DNA from: Streptomyces aurantiacus
GTDB lineage: Bacteria > Actinomycetota > Actinomycetes > Streptomycetales > Streptomycetaceae
Direction: 5' to 3'
Length of the DNA stretch: 64,000 bases
NCBI RefSeq assembly: GCF_027107535.1
Contig: NZ_CP114283.1
Location: 9,114,001-9,178,000 of the forward strand
Below, in pieces: positions 17,948 through 26,899 of the stretch. The notes beneath the pieces are model-generated. The model worked only from the letters and a program-made list of their open reading frames with translations. It ran no database searches and was not told where the DNA came from. Every line of letters begins with the position of its first letter. Position 1 is the stretch's first letter. Made by a program: the position numbers and the translations under genes.

Positions 17948-19252
17948 TTACGCGAGGCCGGCCTCGTGGAACGAATCAAGGCTGGGACGGATGGTCGCGG
18001 TGAGCCCCGTGTCGGAGGCGACCGCGTCCAGGGTCTTCAGACCGTCACCGGTGTTGAGGACGACGGTCGTCAGGCTGGGGTCCAGCAGACCATTGTCGAT
18101 CAGCTTCTTCGCGACACCCACGGTCACACCGCCGGCGGTCTCCGCGAAGATCCCCTCGGTCCGCGCCAGCAGCTTGATCGCGTCGACGACCTGCTCGTCG
18201 TTCACGTCCTCCACGGCTCCGCCCGTCCGCCGGGCGATGTCGAGGACGTAGGGACCGTCCGCCGGGTTGCCGATGGCGAGCGACTTGGCGATCGTGTTCG
18301 GCTTCTGCGGCCGTACGACGTCGTGCCCGGCCTTGTAGGCGACGGACACCGGCGAGCAGCCCTCGGCCTGGGCACCGAAGATCTTGTACGGCTTGTCCTC
18401 GACGAGGCCGAGCTCGATCAGCTCCTTGAGACCCTTGTCGATCTTCGTGAGCTGGGAGCCGGAGGCGATCGGCACGACCAGCTGGTCGGGAAGCCGCCAG
18501 CCGAGCTGCTCACAGATCTCGTACGCCAGCGTCTTGGAGCCCTCGGCGTAGTACGGCCGCAGGTTGACGTTGACGAAGCCCCAGCCCTCGCCGGCCGGGT
18601 CGCCGATCAGCTCGGAGCAGAAGCGGTTCACGTCGTCGTAGTTGCCCTCGATGCCGACGAGCTCACCGCCGTAGACCGCGGCCATGACGACCTTGCCCTG
18701 CTCCAGGTCGTGTGGGATGAACACGCAGGAACGGAAGCCGGCACGGGCAGCGGCGGCGCCCACGGCACCGGCGAGGTTGCCGGTCGAGGAGCAGGAGAGG
18801 GTGGTGAAGCCGAAGGCGCGCGCGGCCTCCAGGGCCTGGGCGACGACGCGGTCCTTGAAGGAGTGCGTCGGGTTGCCGGAGTCGTCCTTGACGAAGAGCT
18901 TGCCCGCGTCGACGCCCAGCTCGCGGGCCAGGTTGTCGGCCTTGACGAGCTTGGTCCAGCCGGGGTTGATGTTCGGCTTGTCCGCCACGTCCGCGGGGAC
19001 GGGCAGCAGCGGCGCGTAGCGCCAGATGTTCGCGGGGCCCGCCTCGATGCGCTTGCGGAGCTCTTCGGTGTCGTAGTCCGAGAAGTCGTACGCGATCTCC
19101 AGCGGGCCGAAACACTCCTCGCAGGCGAAGACCGGGCCGAGCGGGACGCGGTGGCCGCACTCGCGGCAGGAGAGCGCGGCGGCGGGGCCGAGATCGACGG
19201 CGTTCGCGGTGGTGGGGGAGTTCGTGGTGCTTGCAACTGTCTGCGCAGCCAT
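17948..19252 (-). CDS. thrC: Threonine synthase
   Basis: 434 residues from ATG at 19252. A zinc-ribbon-like start (CRECGHRVPLG, ACEECF) is followed by the PLP fold: NPTHSFKDR carries the Schiff-base lysine and SCSSTGNLAGAVGAAAARAG binds phosphate. It converts O-phosphohomoserine to threonine. An in-frame GTG at 19285 would add 11 residues, but ATG 19252 has GGAGAAAGGG ten bases upstream. A CysO-like gene follows 92 bases downstream. No T-box or attenuator was seen upstream. Confidence 0.96.
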   Translation of the reverse strand: MAAQTVASTTNSPTTANAVDLGPAAALSCRECGHRVPLGPVFACEECFGPLEIAYDFSDYDTEELRKRIEAGPANIWRYAPLLPVPADVADKPNINPGWTKLVKADNLARELGVDAGKLFVKDDSGNPTHSFKDRVVAQALEAARAFGFTTLSCSSTGNLAGAVGAAAARAGFRSCVFIPHDLEQGKVVMAAVYGGELVGIEGNYDDVNRFCSELIGDPAGEGWGFVNVNLRPYYAEGSKTLAYEICEQLGWRLPDQLVVPIASGSQLTKIDKGLKELIELGLVEDKPYKIFGAQAEGCSPVSVAYKAGHDVVRPQKPNTIAKSLAIGNPADGPYVLDIARRTGGAVEDVNDEQVVDAIKLLARTEGIFAETAGGVTVGVAKKLIDNGLLDPSLTTVVLNTGDGLKTLDAVASDTGLTATIRPSLDSFHEAGLA

Positions 19253-19613
19253 GGAGGCGAGGCCCTTTCTCCTCATCTTCCTCACGGCGCACTTCGCCGT
19301 GAGACGGATTTGGCACCTTCCCGAGCCGGGAGCCTCGCTGCGCTGATCGGCAATGATCAGGACGAGACCGGCTGGAGGGTTGCCGGGGCTTCAACGGGCC
19401 GTATCCCTCTGCCCCTCTGGATGAGCGGTATTCGATTGTGGTTTTCGTTCTCCGCGCGACGACCCCCGACATGCGATGGTCATCAGCGTTGTCCAAGACT
19501 GTAACCGAAGGCCTGGATGGTGGAGAAAGCCGTCCGAACCGCGAGATGCCCCTCACACCGGCCCATGTCGCGGCGGGCACACGTGTCCCGATGAACGCAA
19601 GGGAGAGCCGCAC
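19253..19613. other. Divergent promoter region thrC / gpgS
   Basis: No gene is supported. Moderately AT-richer segments near 19430-19510 (for example TATTCGATTGTGGTTTTCG) suggest promoters, but no clear repeat or operator could be picked out. Confidence 0.5.
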
Positions 19614-20588
19614 GTGCTGGAAGACGTCGAGCGCTGGCTGAGCACGCGCTCCTGGTCCGTTGACGACCGCCCGCTCAAGAAGATCGTCGCCGCGAAGCGT
19701 GCCACCGGCTCCACGGTGAGCGTCGTACTGCCCGCTCTCAACGAGGAGGCGACCGTCGGCGAGATCGTCTCCGTGATCCGCCGGGAGCTGATGACCGTCA
19801 GGGTCCCGCTCGTCGACGAGATCGTGGTGATCGACTCGGGCTCGACGGACCGCACCTCCGAGGTCGCCGCCGCCGCGGGCGCCCGGGTCGTGCACCGGGA
19901 CGACATCCTGCCCCGCATCCCGGCCGTCCCCGGCAAGGGCGAGGTGCTGTGGCGCTCGCTGCTCGTCACCGGCGGGGACATCGTGGCCTTCGTCGACGCG
20001 GACCTGAAGGAGTTCTCGGCGGACTTCGTCTCCGGGATCGTCGGCCCGCTGCTCACCGACCCGGGCGTGGACCTCGTCAAGGCGATGTACGACCGCCCGC
20101 TCACGGTGTCCGACGGTTCCGCCTCCGGCACGACCTCGGCGGGCCAGGGCGGCCGGGTGACGGAACTCATGGCCCGCCCGCTCCTCAACATGCACTGGCC
20201 GCGGCTGGCCGGCTTCGTCCAGCCGCTGGGCGGGGAGTACGCGGCCCGCCGCTCCCTCCTCGAACAGCTCCCGTTCCCCGTCGGCTACGGCGTGGAGCTC
20301 GGCATGCTGGTCGACGCCCTGCACCTGGCCGGCCTCGACGCCCTGGCCCAGGTCGACGTCGGCGTCCGCAAGCACCGCCACCAGGACGGCCAGGCGCTCG
20401 GCCGGATGTCCGCCGCGATCTACCGCACCGCCCAGCTCCGCCTGGCCCGCGGCCACCTGGTCCGCCCGTCCCTGACCCAGTTCGAACGGGGCGAGCACGG
20501 CTTCGAACCCCGCACGTACTCGGTGGACGTCGAGGAGAGGCCCCCGATGATCGACATCGAGGAGTACGTGAAACGCCGGGCGGCGTAG
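19614..20588 (+). CDS. gpgS: Glucosyl-3-phosphoglycerate synthase (GT81/GT2-like)
   Basis: 324 residues from GTG at 19614, the same length as mycobacterial GpgS. The nucleotide-sugar site is VSVVLPALNEEATVGEI, and the metal-binding DxD is VDADL at 128-130. IDSGSTDRT, GYGVELGMLVD and KHRHQDGQALGRM follow family order. The enzyme joins UDP-glucose and 3-phosphoglycerate, the first step to glucosylglycerate, a compatible solute. The otsA gene follows 78 bases later, so a stress-solute cluster is likely. Upstream in-frame ATGs lack codon bias and were not used. Confidence 0.92.
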   Translation: MLEDVERWLSTRSWSVDDRPLKKIVAAKRATGSTVSVVLPALNEEATVGEIVSVIRRELMTVRVPLVDEIVVIDSGSTDRTSEVAAAAGARVVHRDDILPRIPAVPGKGEVLWRSLLVTGGDIVAFVDADLKEFSADFVSGIVGPLLTDPGVDLVKAMYDRPLTVSDGSASGTTSAGQGGRVTELMARPLLNMHWPRLAGFVQPLGGEYAARRSLLEQLPFPVGYGVELGMLVDALHLAGLDALAQVDVGVRKHRHQDGQALGRMSAAIYRTAQLRLARGHLVRPSLTQFERGEHGFEPRTYSVDVEERPPMIDIEEYVKRRAA

Positions 20589-20666
20589 GCGGGGGTGCTC
20601 GACAACACCCCGTATACGGCGGGTGGGAACGTTTGAGCGTTTACACCTGGGGCTAGATTTCGAGTC

Positions 20667-22082
20667 ATGGCTTCCACCCGCGCCACCCACGACATCCTGG
20701 TCGCTTCCAACCGCGGCCCGGTCTCGTACACCCTGGACAGCACCGGCGAGCTCACCGCCAAGCGCGGCGGAGGCGGTCTCGTCTCGGGGCTCTCCGCCAT
20801 CGGCCCGGACGCGGGCGCCCTGTGGGTGTGCTCGGCCCTCAGCGACGACGACCGCGAGGCGGTCCGGCGCGGAGTCGGCGAACAGGGCGTGCGGATGCTC
20901 GACATCGACGCCGAGACCCACGCCGCCGCGTACAACGGCATCGCGAACTCCGCGCTGTGGTTCGTCCACCACATGCTGTACCAGACGCCTCTGGAGCCGG
21001 TCTTCGACGCGGAGTTCCGGCGGCAGTGGGCGGCCTACGAGACGTACAACCGTGCCTTCGCCGAGGCACTGGCCGAGGAGGCGGCGGAGGGTGCCGCGGT
21101 CCTCGTACAGGACTACCACCTGACGCTGGTGCCGCGGATGCTCCGCGAACTGCGCCCCGACCTGCGGATCGGCCACTTCTCGCACACGCCGTGGGCTCCG
21201 CCGGACTACTTCCGGCTGCTGCCCGACGACATCGCGGCGCAGGTGCTCGACGGAATCCTCGGAGCCGACCGGGCCGCGTTCCTCACCCAGCGGTGGGCGG
21301 ACGCCTTCACCGAGTGCTGTCACGCCGTACTGGGCCCCGGGGTCGCCGCGGAGACGCGGATCGGCGTGCACGGACTCGGCGCGGACGCCGACTTCCTGCG
21401 CGAGCGCTCGCACCGGCCGGACGTCGACGAGCGGATGGCCGCGCTGCGGGAGCAGATCGGCGTGGCCCCCGACGGCGGCGCCCGGAAGGCGATCGTGCGG
21501 GTGGACCGGACCGAGCTGTCCAAGAACATCGTGCGCGGGCTGCTCGCCTACCGGGAACTGCTGGAGGACAGGCCGCAGTGGCGCGAGCGGGTCGTGCACG
21601 TGGCGTTCGCCTACCCCTCCCGCCAGGACCTGGCGGTCTACCGCGACTACACGGCCGAGGTGCAGCGGGTCGCCGACGAGATCAACTCCCGGTACGGCAC
21701 GACCGGCTGGACGCCGGTGGTGCTGCACGTGAAGGACGACTTCGCGCGCTCGCTGGCGGCGTACCGACTGGCCGACGTGGCTCTCGTCAACCCGATCCGC
21801 GACGGCATGAACCTCGTCGCGAAGGAGGTGCCGGTCGTGTCCGATGACGGCTGCGTGCTGGTGCTGTCGCGGGAGGCGGGGGCGTACGAGGAGCTGGGCG
21901 AGGACGCGATCACCGTGAACCCGTACGACGTGTCGGGCACCGCCGTCGCGCTGCACGAGGCGCTGAGCGTGCCGGTGGGTGAGCGGGCCGAGAGGACGAA
22001 GCGGCTGGCTGTGGCCGCCACCGCGTTGCCTCCGGCGCAGTGGTTCCTGGACCAGCTGCGCGCGGTGCGCTCCGCGCGGTAG
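20667..22082 (+). CDS. otsA: Trehalose-6-phosphate synthase (GT20)
   Basis: 471 residues. The start DILVASNRGPVSY and the GGGGLVSGL loop bind UDP-sugar. VQDYHLTLVPRMLRELRPDL, HTPWAPPDYF, ELSKNIVRGLLAYRELL and NPIRDGMNLVAKE follow in GT20 order. It makes trehalose-6-phosphate from UDP-glucose (or GDP-glucose) and glucose-6-phosphate. The phosphatase otsB lies convergently just downstream, an unusual split of the pair onto opposite strands. A TAGATT box 10 bases before the ATG suggests a very short leader. Confidence 0.95.
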   Translation: MASTRATHDILVASNRGPVSYTLDSTGELTAKRGGGGLVSGLSAIGPDAGALWVCSALSDDDREAVRRGVGEQGVRMLDIDAETHAAAYNGIANSALWFVHHMLYQTPLEPVFDAEFRRQWAAYETYNRAFAEALAEEAAEGAAVLVQDYHLTLVPRMLRELRPDLRIGHFSHTPWAPPDYFRLLPDDIAAQVLDGILGADRAAFLTQRWADAFTECCHAVLGPGVAAETRIGVHGLGADADFLRERSHRPDVDERMAALREQIGVAPDGGARKAIVRVDRTELSKNIVRGLLAYRELLEDRPQWRERVVHVAFAYPSRQDLAVYRDYTAEVQRVADEINSRYGTTGWTPVVLHVKDDFARSLAAYRLADVALVNPIRDGMNLVAKEVPVVSDDGCVLVLSREAGAYEELGEDAITVNPYDVSGTAVALHEALSVPVGERAERTKRLAVAATALPPAQWFLDQLRAVRSAR

Positions 22083-22163
22083 GCCGGGTGACGCCTGCGG
22101 TTCGCCCCGCGGACGGTCTGCCGGCCTCCGCGGGGCGGGGCGCTGCGGCAGCGCATGTCGATC

Positions 22164-22224
22164 GTCGGCCGCGGGCCGGTGGGGGCTGGTCGCGCAGTTC
22201 CCCGCGCCCCTGAAGGGCGCGGGG
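22164..22224. terminator. Shared terminator formed by a reverse copy of the dispersed repeat
   Basis: CCCCGCGCCC-CTGAA-GGGCGCGGGG (22200-22224) is a perfect 10-base stem three bases beyond the otsB stop and 117 beyond otsA. It is the reverse complement of the dispersed repeat (GGTGGGGGCTGGTCGCGCAG upstream of it), which suggests how the repeat may be used. Confidence 0.75.
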
Positions 22225-22227
22225 CTG

Positions 22228-23079
22228 TCAGTTCAGTTGCGCTGCCAGTGAGGTCAGGAGGTGTACCACTCCCTCCGGGCCGTCCACCACCAGGTCGGAG
22301 CGGTCGGCCAGTTCCGTCACCTCGTTGCTGCCGCTGCAGACCAGCAGGCCCGGTACGCCGTCGGAGCGGAGCTTGTCCACGGCGGCGAAGGCCGGCAGGT
22401 CGCCCAGGTCGTCGCCGCAGTACATGACCGACTCGGCGCCGACGTCCCGTACGTACTCGCTGAGGGCGACGCCCTTGTCCATGCCCGCCGGGCGCAGCTC
22501 CAGCACCATCCTTCCCGGCTCGACGATCAGGCCGTGCTTCTGGGCGAGCCGGGTGAGGGGTTCGCGCAGTGCCTCGAAGGCGGCCTGGGGGTCCTGGGCA
22601 CGGCGGGTGTGGACCGCGACGGCCCTGCCCTTCTCCTCGATCCACGTGCCCTGCCAGGCGCCGATGCCGTCGAGGAAGCCCGGGAGTTCGGCGCGGACGG
22701 CGGCGACGCCGGGGTGGGCGGCGGGAGCCCGGACGGTGCCGGTGACGGCGTCCCAGCGCTCCGCCCCGTAGTGACCGAGCACGACGAGGTGTTCGAGACC
22801 GGGGACTCCGGCGAAACCGCCGTACCGCACGGCCACGCTCGCCGGCCGTCCGGTGACGACGGCCACCGACGCCACCCTGGGCGCGAGCGCCGCCAGGGCG
22901 GCCGCGGCGTCCGGATGGGCGCGGGCCTGTTCGGGGTCCGGGACGATCGGGGCGAGTGTGCCGTCGAAGTCGAAGGCGAGCACGGCCCTCTCGGGCCTCG
23001 CGATGATGGCGTCGAGACCGTCCCGGCCCGCCGGGGTCACGGGGTTCGGCATCGACGCTGAGTCGGGGTGACTGGCCAT
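22228..23079 (-). CDS. otsB: Trehalose-6-phosphate phosphatase
   Basis: 283 residues, HAD superfamily. Motif I AFDFDGTLAPI has the nucleophile and acid (D37, D39), motif II is VAVVTGRP, and motif IV is YCGDDLGDLPAF. VLGHYGAERWD and WIEEKGRAVAVHTRR are typical of OtsB. It releases trehalose from the OtsA product. It is convergent with otsA and shares its terminator. Confidence 0.95.
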   Translation of the reverse strand: MASHPDSASMPNPVTPAGRDGLDAIIARPERAVLAFDFDGTLAPIVPDPEQARAHPDAAAALAALAPRVASVAVVTGRPASVAVRYGGFAGVPGLEHLVVLGHYGAERWDAVTGTVRAPAAHPGVAAVRAELPGFLDGIGAWQGTWIEEKGRAVAVHTRRAQDPQAAFEALREPLTRLAQKHGLIVEPGRMVLELRPAGMDKGVALSEYVRDVGAESVMYCGDDLGDLPAFAAVDKLRSDGVPGLLVCSGSNEVTELADRSDLVVDGPEGVVHLLTSLAAQLN

Positions 23080-23270
23080 GCTGCGACCCTATCCGCGAGG
23101 GTCCGGTCTTACGCCCCCGCCGGCCTCGGCGCCTGCTCTCGACACCGGAGCCGGTGCCGGGCGCGTGCCGGTGCCGCGAACGCGAACGGGGGCGGCGTAC
23201 GCCGACGCGGTGTCGGAGTGCGCCGCCCTCGGGCGGAGTCGCGGGAGGCGGGCCCGCACTGTCAGGGCGC

Positions 23271-24062
23271 CTACTTCGGGTCACGGTCGAACGATGCCTT
23301 CGACCAGAAGTAGCCGAGCGCGGTCAGGGCCAGGCACCACACGACCGCGAGCCACCCGTTGTGGCCGATCTCCGTGCCGAGCAGCAGCCCGCGCAGGGTC
23401 TCGATGGCGGGTGTGAAGGGCTGGTACTCGGCGACCGGCCGGAACCAGCCGGGCATCGCGTCGACCGGGACGAAGGTGCTGGAGATGAGCGGCAGGAAGA
23501 TCAGCGGCATGGCGTTGTTGCTGGCCGCCTCGGCGTTCGGGCTGACCAGGCCCATCCCGACCGCGATCCAGGTGAGCGCCAGGGCGAACAGCACGAGCAG
23601 CCCGAACGCCGCCAGCCACTCCAGGAGGGTGGCGTCCGTGGACCGGAACCCGATGGCCACCCCGACGGCCCCGACCACGACCACGCTCATCACGCACTGC
23701 AGCACACTGCCGAGGACGTGCCCCACGAGCACCGAACCGCGGTGGATGGCCATCGTCCGGAAGCGGGCGATGATGCCCTCGCTCATGTCCGTGGACACGG
23801 ACACCGCGGTGCCGATCGCGGTGCCGCCGATGGTCATCATCAGGATGCCCGGGAGGACATACGCGATGTACTCGGACCGGTCCGCCCCGCCGCCCCCGAT
23901 TCCGGCGCTCATCACGTCGCCGAAGACGTAGACGAAGAGAAGAAGCAGCATGACCGGTGTGAGCAGCAGGTTCAGGGTGAGGGAGGGGTAGCGCCGGGCG
24001 TGCAGGAGGTTGCGGCGCAGCATCGTGGACGAGTCGCGCACGGCGAGGGAGAGGGAGCTCAT
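23271..24062 (-). CDS. ABC-2 type transporter permease (DrrB-like)
   Basis: 263 residues with about six hydrophobic segments, for example LLLTPVMLLLLFVYVFGDVM, YVLPGILMMTIGGTAIGTAV and FLPLISSTFVPVDAMPGWF. The DMSEGIIARFRTMAI loop is typical of DrrB permeases. Its ATG overlaps the stop of the ATPase gene by four bases. It probably exports a lipid or drug-like compound. Nothing nearby suggests an antibiotic cluster. Confidence 0.92.
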   Translation of the reverse strand: MSSLSLAVRDSSTMLRRNLLHARRYPSLTLNLLLTPVMLLLLFVYVFGDVMSAGIGGGGADRSEYIAYVLPGILMMTIGGTAIGTAVSVSTDMSEGIIARFRTMAIHRGSVLVGHVLGSVLQCVMSVVVVGAVGVAIGFRSTDATLLEWLAAFGLLVLFALALTWIAVGMGLVSPNAEAASNNAMPLIFLPLISSTFVPVDAMPGWFRPVAEYQPFTPAIETLRGLLLGTEIGHNGWLAVVWCLALTALGYFWSKASFDRDPK

Positions 24063-25060
24063 CGGACAGCCTCCTTGGGCTGGCTGGGCACGTCGGTGCC
24101 ACCGGTCAGGGCGAAGAACACGTCGTCGAGGTCGGGGGTGTGCACGGTCAGCTCGTCGGCCTCGATGCCGACGGCGTCCAGCCAGTCGAGGATGGAGCGC
24201 AGCTCGCGCTGGGTGCCGTCGCTGGGAATCCGCAGCGTCAGCGCCTCGTCGTGGGAGGTGCCCCCGGCCGGCGCGAAGCCGGGCGCCTGCGGAAGGGCGG
24301 CCTCGCGCAGCGCCGCGGCGGCGGTCCGGTACGCGGCCGGGTCGGAGAAGCGGAGCCGGACGTGGCCGCCCGGGACGATCCGCTTGAGCTCTTCGGCGGT
24401 GCCCTCCGCGGCGATCCCGCCGTCGTGGAGCACGGCGATGCGGTCGGCGAGTTCGTCGGCCTCCTCCAGGTACTGGGTGGTGAGGAAGACGGTGACGCCG
24501 TCGGAGACGAGCTCGCGGATGATCTGCCACATGTTGTGACGGGAGCGGGGGTCGAGGCCGGTGGTCGGTTCGTCGAGGAAGATGATCCGCGGTCCGCCGA
24601 CCAGGGTCATGGCGATGTCGAGACGGCGTTTCATGCCGCCGGAGTAGGTGGAGGCGGGCTTCTTCGCGGCCTCGACCAGGTCGAAGCGCTCCAGCAGCTC
24701 GGCGGTGGTCCGCCGTCCCTCGCTCCTGGACAGGTGGTGCAGGTCTGCCATGAGGAGCATGTTCTCCTCGCCGGTGATCAGACCGTCCACTGCGGAGAAC
24801 TGCCCGGTGACGCCGATCGCGGCCCGCACGGCCTGGGGGTCGGCGGCCAGGTCGTGGCCGCCGATGTGGATGGCGCCGGTGCCCGGGTCGGCGGAGACGA
24901 GAGTGGAGAGGATCTTGACGGCGGTGGTCTTGCCGGCGCCGTTCGGGCCGAGCAGGGAGAAGATCGTTCCCGCGGGGACGGCCAGGTCGACGCCGTCGAG
25001 CACGGTCTTGTCACCGTAGGACTTCCGCAGCCCGTACGCCGCGATGGCCAGGTCGGTCAT
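24059..25060 (-). CDS. ABC transporter ATP-binding protein (DrrA-like)
   Basis: 333 residues. Walker A GPNGAGKTT at 38-46, Q-loop near VTGQFSAVDG, signature YSGGMKRRLDIAM, Walker B IIFLDEPTTGLD, and switch histidine region replaced by VFLTTQYLEEAD, as usual for DrrA. The last third carries the DrrA C-terminal domain, ending near DLDDVFFALTG. It is transcribed with the permease downstream and the DUF4097 gene upstream, and is probably controlled by the divergent regulator at 26045. Confidence 0.95.
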   Translation of the reverse strand: MTDLAIAAYGLRKSYGDKTVLDGVDLAVPAGTIFSLLGPNGAGKTTAVKILSTLVSADPGTGAIHIGGHDLAADPQAVRAAIGVTGQFSAVDGLITGEENMLLMADLHHLSRSEGRRTTAELLERFDLVEAAKKPASTYSGGMKRRLDIAMTLVGGPRIIFLDEPTTGLDPRSRHNMWQIIRELVSDGVTVFLTTQYLEEADELADRIAVLHDGGIAAEGTAEELKRIVPGGHVRLRFSDPAAYRTAAAALREAALPQAPGFAPAGGTSHDEALTLRIPSDGTQRELRSILDWLDAVGIEADELTVHTPDLDDVFFALTGGTDVPSQPKEAVR

Positions 25061-25149
25061 GATGGGTGCTCCTTCAGAGCTTGCTTGTCACAGAAGCCGG
25101 GGGTCGTGGGGCTGGGAGTCGTGGGGCCGGGGGTCGCAGGGGCTGCGGG

Positions 25150-25821
25150 TCACAGGCTGCGGGCGGTGATGTCGCCGTAAGCGGTGGTCGCGTGGATGTT
25201 CAGGCCGGCGGCGGCGCCCTCGGTGTTCATGAGCGCGTTGTGGACCCGGCCGTAGGCGGTGCCGGCGTCCAGGGAGGCGGAGGCTCCGCGGGCGGCGCCG
25301 ACCGAGATCTCACCGGCCTCGGTGCGCAGCACGACCTTGCCGCGCACGGCCTCGGCGATCCTGATGTCGCCCTTCTGCACGCTGACCTCTCCGGAGCCGC
25401 CCAGCCGGCCGACCGAGACGTCACCGGCGAGGAGGGCGAGGCGGGCGCTCGCCGCCTCGTCGAGCTTGACCGTGCCCTCCGCGCCTTCGAAGGCGACGTC
25501 GCCGAGCCGTCCGACGCCCCGGAAGTCGGCGCCGGCCGCCTTCGCCTCGACGCGGGAGCCGGTGGGCAGCCGGACGGTCACCTCGACGGAGCCGTGGTGG
25601 CCGAGCATCCGGTTCTTCGGCGGCAGGGTCCCGATCCGCAGGACGCCTTCGGTGTACTCGACCGTGATCTGCTCCGCGGCCTTCACGTCGCGGCCCTTCG
25701 AGGCGTCCGCCGGCCGGACCTCGACCGTGGTGTCGGCCCGGTCGGCGGCGATGAACCGGATGCGTCCCGCGGGGATGTCGAGGACGGCGGAGACGGGGGC
25801 GGTGGTGGCGAACTTCTGCAC
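25150..25821 (-). CDS. DUF4097 (adhesin-like beta-repeat) protein
   Basis: 223 residues from GTG at 25821 with GGAGAG just upstream. It is a series of short beta repeats (VEVTVRLPTGSRVEAKAAG, VQKGDIRIAEAV, VVLRTEAGEISVG, YGDITARS), the DUF4097 pattern. There is no signal peptide. This family often sits next to DrrAB-type exporters. It is first in the operon, so it would be the gene most directly controlled by the operator array. Role unknown. Confidence 0.88.
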   Translation of the reverse strand: MQKFATTAPVSAVLDIPAGRIRFIAADRADTTVEVRPADASKGRDVKAAEQITVEYTEGVLRIGTLPPKNRMLGHHGSVEVTVRLPTGSRVEAKAAGADFRGVGRLGDVAFEGAEGTVKLDEAASARLALLAGDVSVGRLGGSGEVSVQKGDIRIAEAVRGKVVLRTEAGEISVGAARGASASLDAGTAYGRVHNALMNTEGAAAGLNIHATTAYGDITARSL

Positions 25822-25849
25822 GGTGCTCTCCTTGGGCCTGCTGGTTTCT

Positions 25850-26013
25850 GACAACGGAAACGCTACGTTGCGTTCATAGATTTGACAACGCAATCGTTGC
25901 GCTTGATTGCAAAACCACCAGCTCAGAGCCGGAGAATCGTTGCAATGAATTGCGTTCTAACGCAACAGTGGCCAGGTGAGTCGTTGCAATGAATGAAAAG
26001 CGAACGCTATGGT
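25850..26013. promoter_or_regulatory. Divergent promoter with AACGCAA operator array
   Basis: Copies of AACGCAA or its complement occur at 25868-25874, 25887-25893, about 25897-25903 (one mismatch) and as a perfect palindrome TTGCGTT-CT-AACGCAA at 25950-25965. A direct repeat TCGTTGCAATGAAT occurs at 25937-25950 and 25981-25994. The second copy overlaps a -35 TTGCAA (25984-25989) that is 18 bases before TATGGT (26008-26013), the likely promoter of the regulator gene. Confidence 0.7.
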
Positions 26014-26044
26014 GGAGGCACCAAGGCCTACGAAGGGGACCGCG

Positions 26045-26800
26045 ATGCCGGGAGGCAGGCTCACTCAGCAGGAACGCCAGCAGATCGCGCTGGGGCTGGC
26101 CGACGGGCTCGCCTACGCGGAGATCGCCAGGGGGCTCGAGCGCCCCACCTCGACCGTCACGCGCGAGGTGATGCGGAACGGCGGGCCCACCGCCTACCGC
26201 GCCGACCTGGCCCACCGTGCCACGGAGCACCGCACCCACCGGCGCAGGCAGGCCGCGCCCCGCGGGGCACAGGCGCCCCCGCAGGCCCACGGGCGCGACG
26301 CCGAAGCCGTACGCGAGTACGAGGAGACGTTCACCACCCTGCTCATGCAGCAGGGTCTGCCCAAGATGACGTCCCGGGTGCTGACCTGCCTCTACACCAC
26401 CGACGCGGGCAGTGTCACCGCGTCAGAACTCGTCCAGCGACTGCAGATCAGTCCGGCGTCCGTCTCCAAAGCGGTCACGTTCCTGGAGAGCCAGGGCCTC
26501 GTCCGCCGGGAGCGGGACGACCGCCGCCGTGAGCGCTACATCGTCGACGACGACGTCTTCTACCAGGGCATGATCGCCAGCGCCCGGTCGAACGCCCTGC
26601 TCGCCGAGACCGCGCGGCAGGGGGTCGGCGTCCTCGGCCGCGACACCCCGGCCGCGGCCCGACTGGAGAACATCGCCCGCTTCATCGACTTCGTCAGCGA
26701 GAGCATCACCCATGCCGCGGAGCAGGCCCGCGAGCTCCTCCACACGAGAGCCGAAGCGGCCTCGGGCGACACCGCCGAGCCGCCCACGGACCGCGGGTAG
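26045..26800 (+). CDS. Transcriptional regulator: IS30-type HTH fused to MarR/GbsR-like winged helix
   Basis: 251 residues from ATG at 26045, with GAAGGGG upstream. Residues about 4-65 look like the HTH_38 domain at the N-terminus of IS30 transposases: RLTQQERQQIALGLADGLAY, then AEIARGLERPTSTVTREV. Residues about 90-170 form a MarR-like winged helix with TASELVQRLQISPASVSKAV and LESQGLVRRERDDRRRERY. A helical tail (AARLENIARFIDFVSESI) probably dimerises. It is divergent from the DUF4097-exporter operon and likely represses it and itself. Confidence 0.85.
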   Translation: MPGGRLTQQERQQIALGLADGLAYAEIARGLERPTSTVTREVMRNGGPTAYRADLAHRATEHRTHRRRQAAPRGAQAPPQAHGRDAEAVREYEETFTTLLMQQGLPKMTSRVLTCLYTTDAGSVTASELVQRLQISPASVSKAVTFLESQGLVRRERDDRRRERYIVDDDVFYQGMIASARSNALLAETARQGVGVLGRDTPAAARLENIARFIDFVSESITHAAEQARELLHTRAEAASGDTAEPPTDRG

Positions 26801-26899
26801 CCGTCCGTCCCGACGGTCGGGCCGCCGCTGCCCGCTCGCGGGGCTCCACTCCCGAAGCCCGCTCCCCGCCCCCTCGTCCCCCGACGCCCAAGGAGCGAG

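Noticed and set aside
19253..19613. T-box or threonine attenuator upstream of thrC
   Set aside because: No T-box sequence, specifier stem or Thr-rich leader peptide could be seen.
18663..21956. 1097-codon minus-strand frame across thrC, gpgS and otsA
   Set aside because: It crosses three well-supported genes in the wrong frame and shows no family motif.
23271..25060. Antibiotic cluster suggested by the DrrAB-type exporter
   Set aside because: No biosynthetic genes nearby; such exporters are common in core chromosomes.
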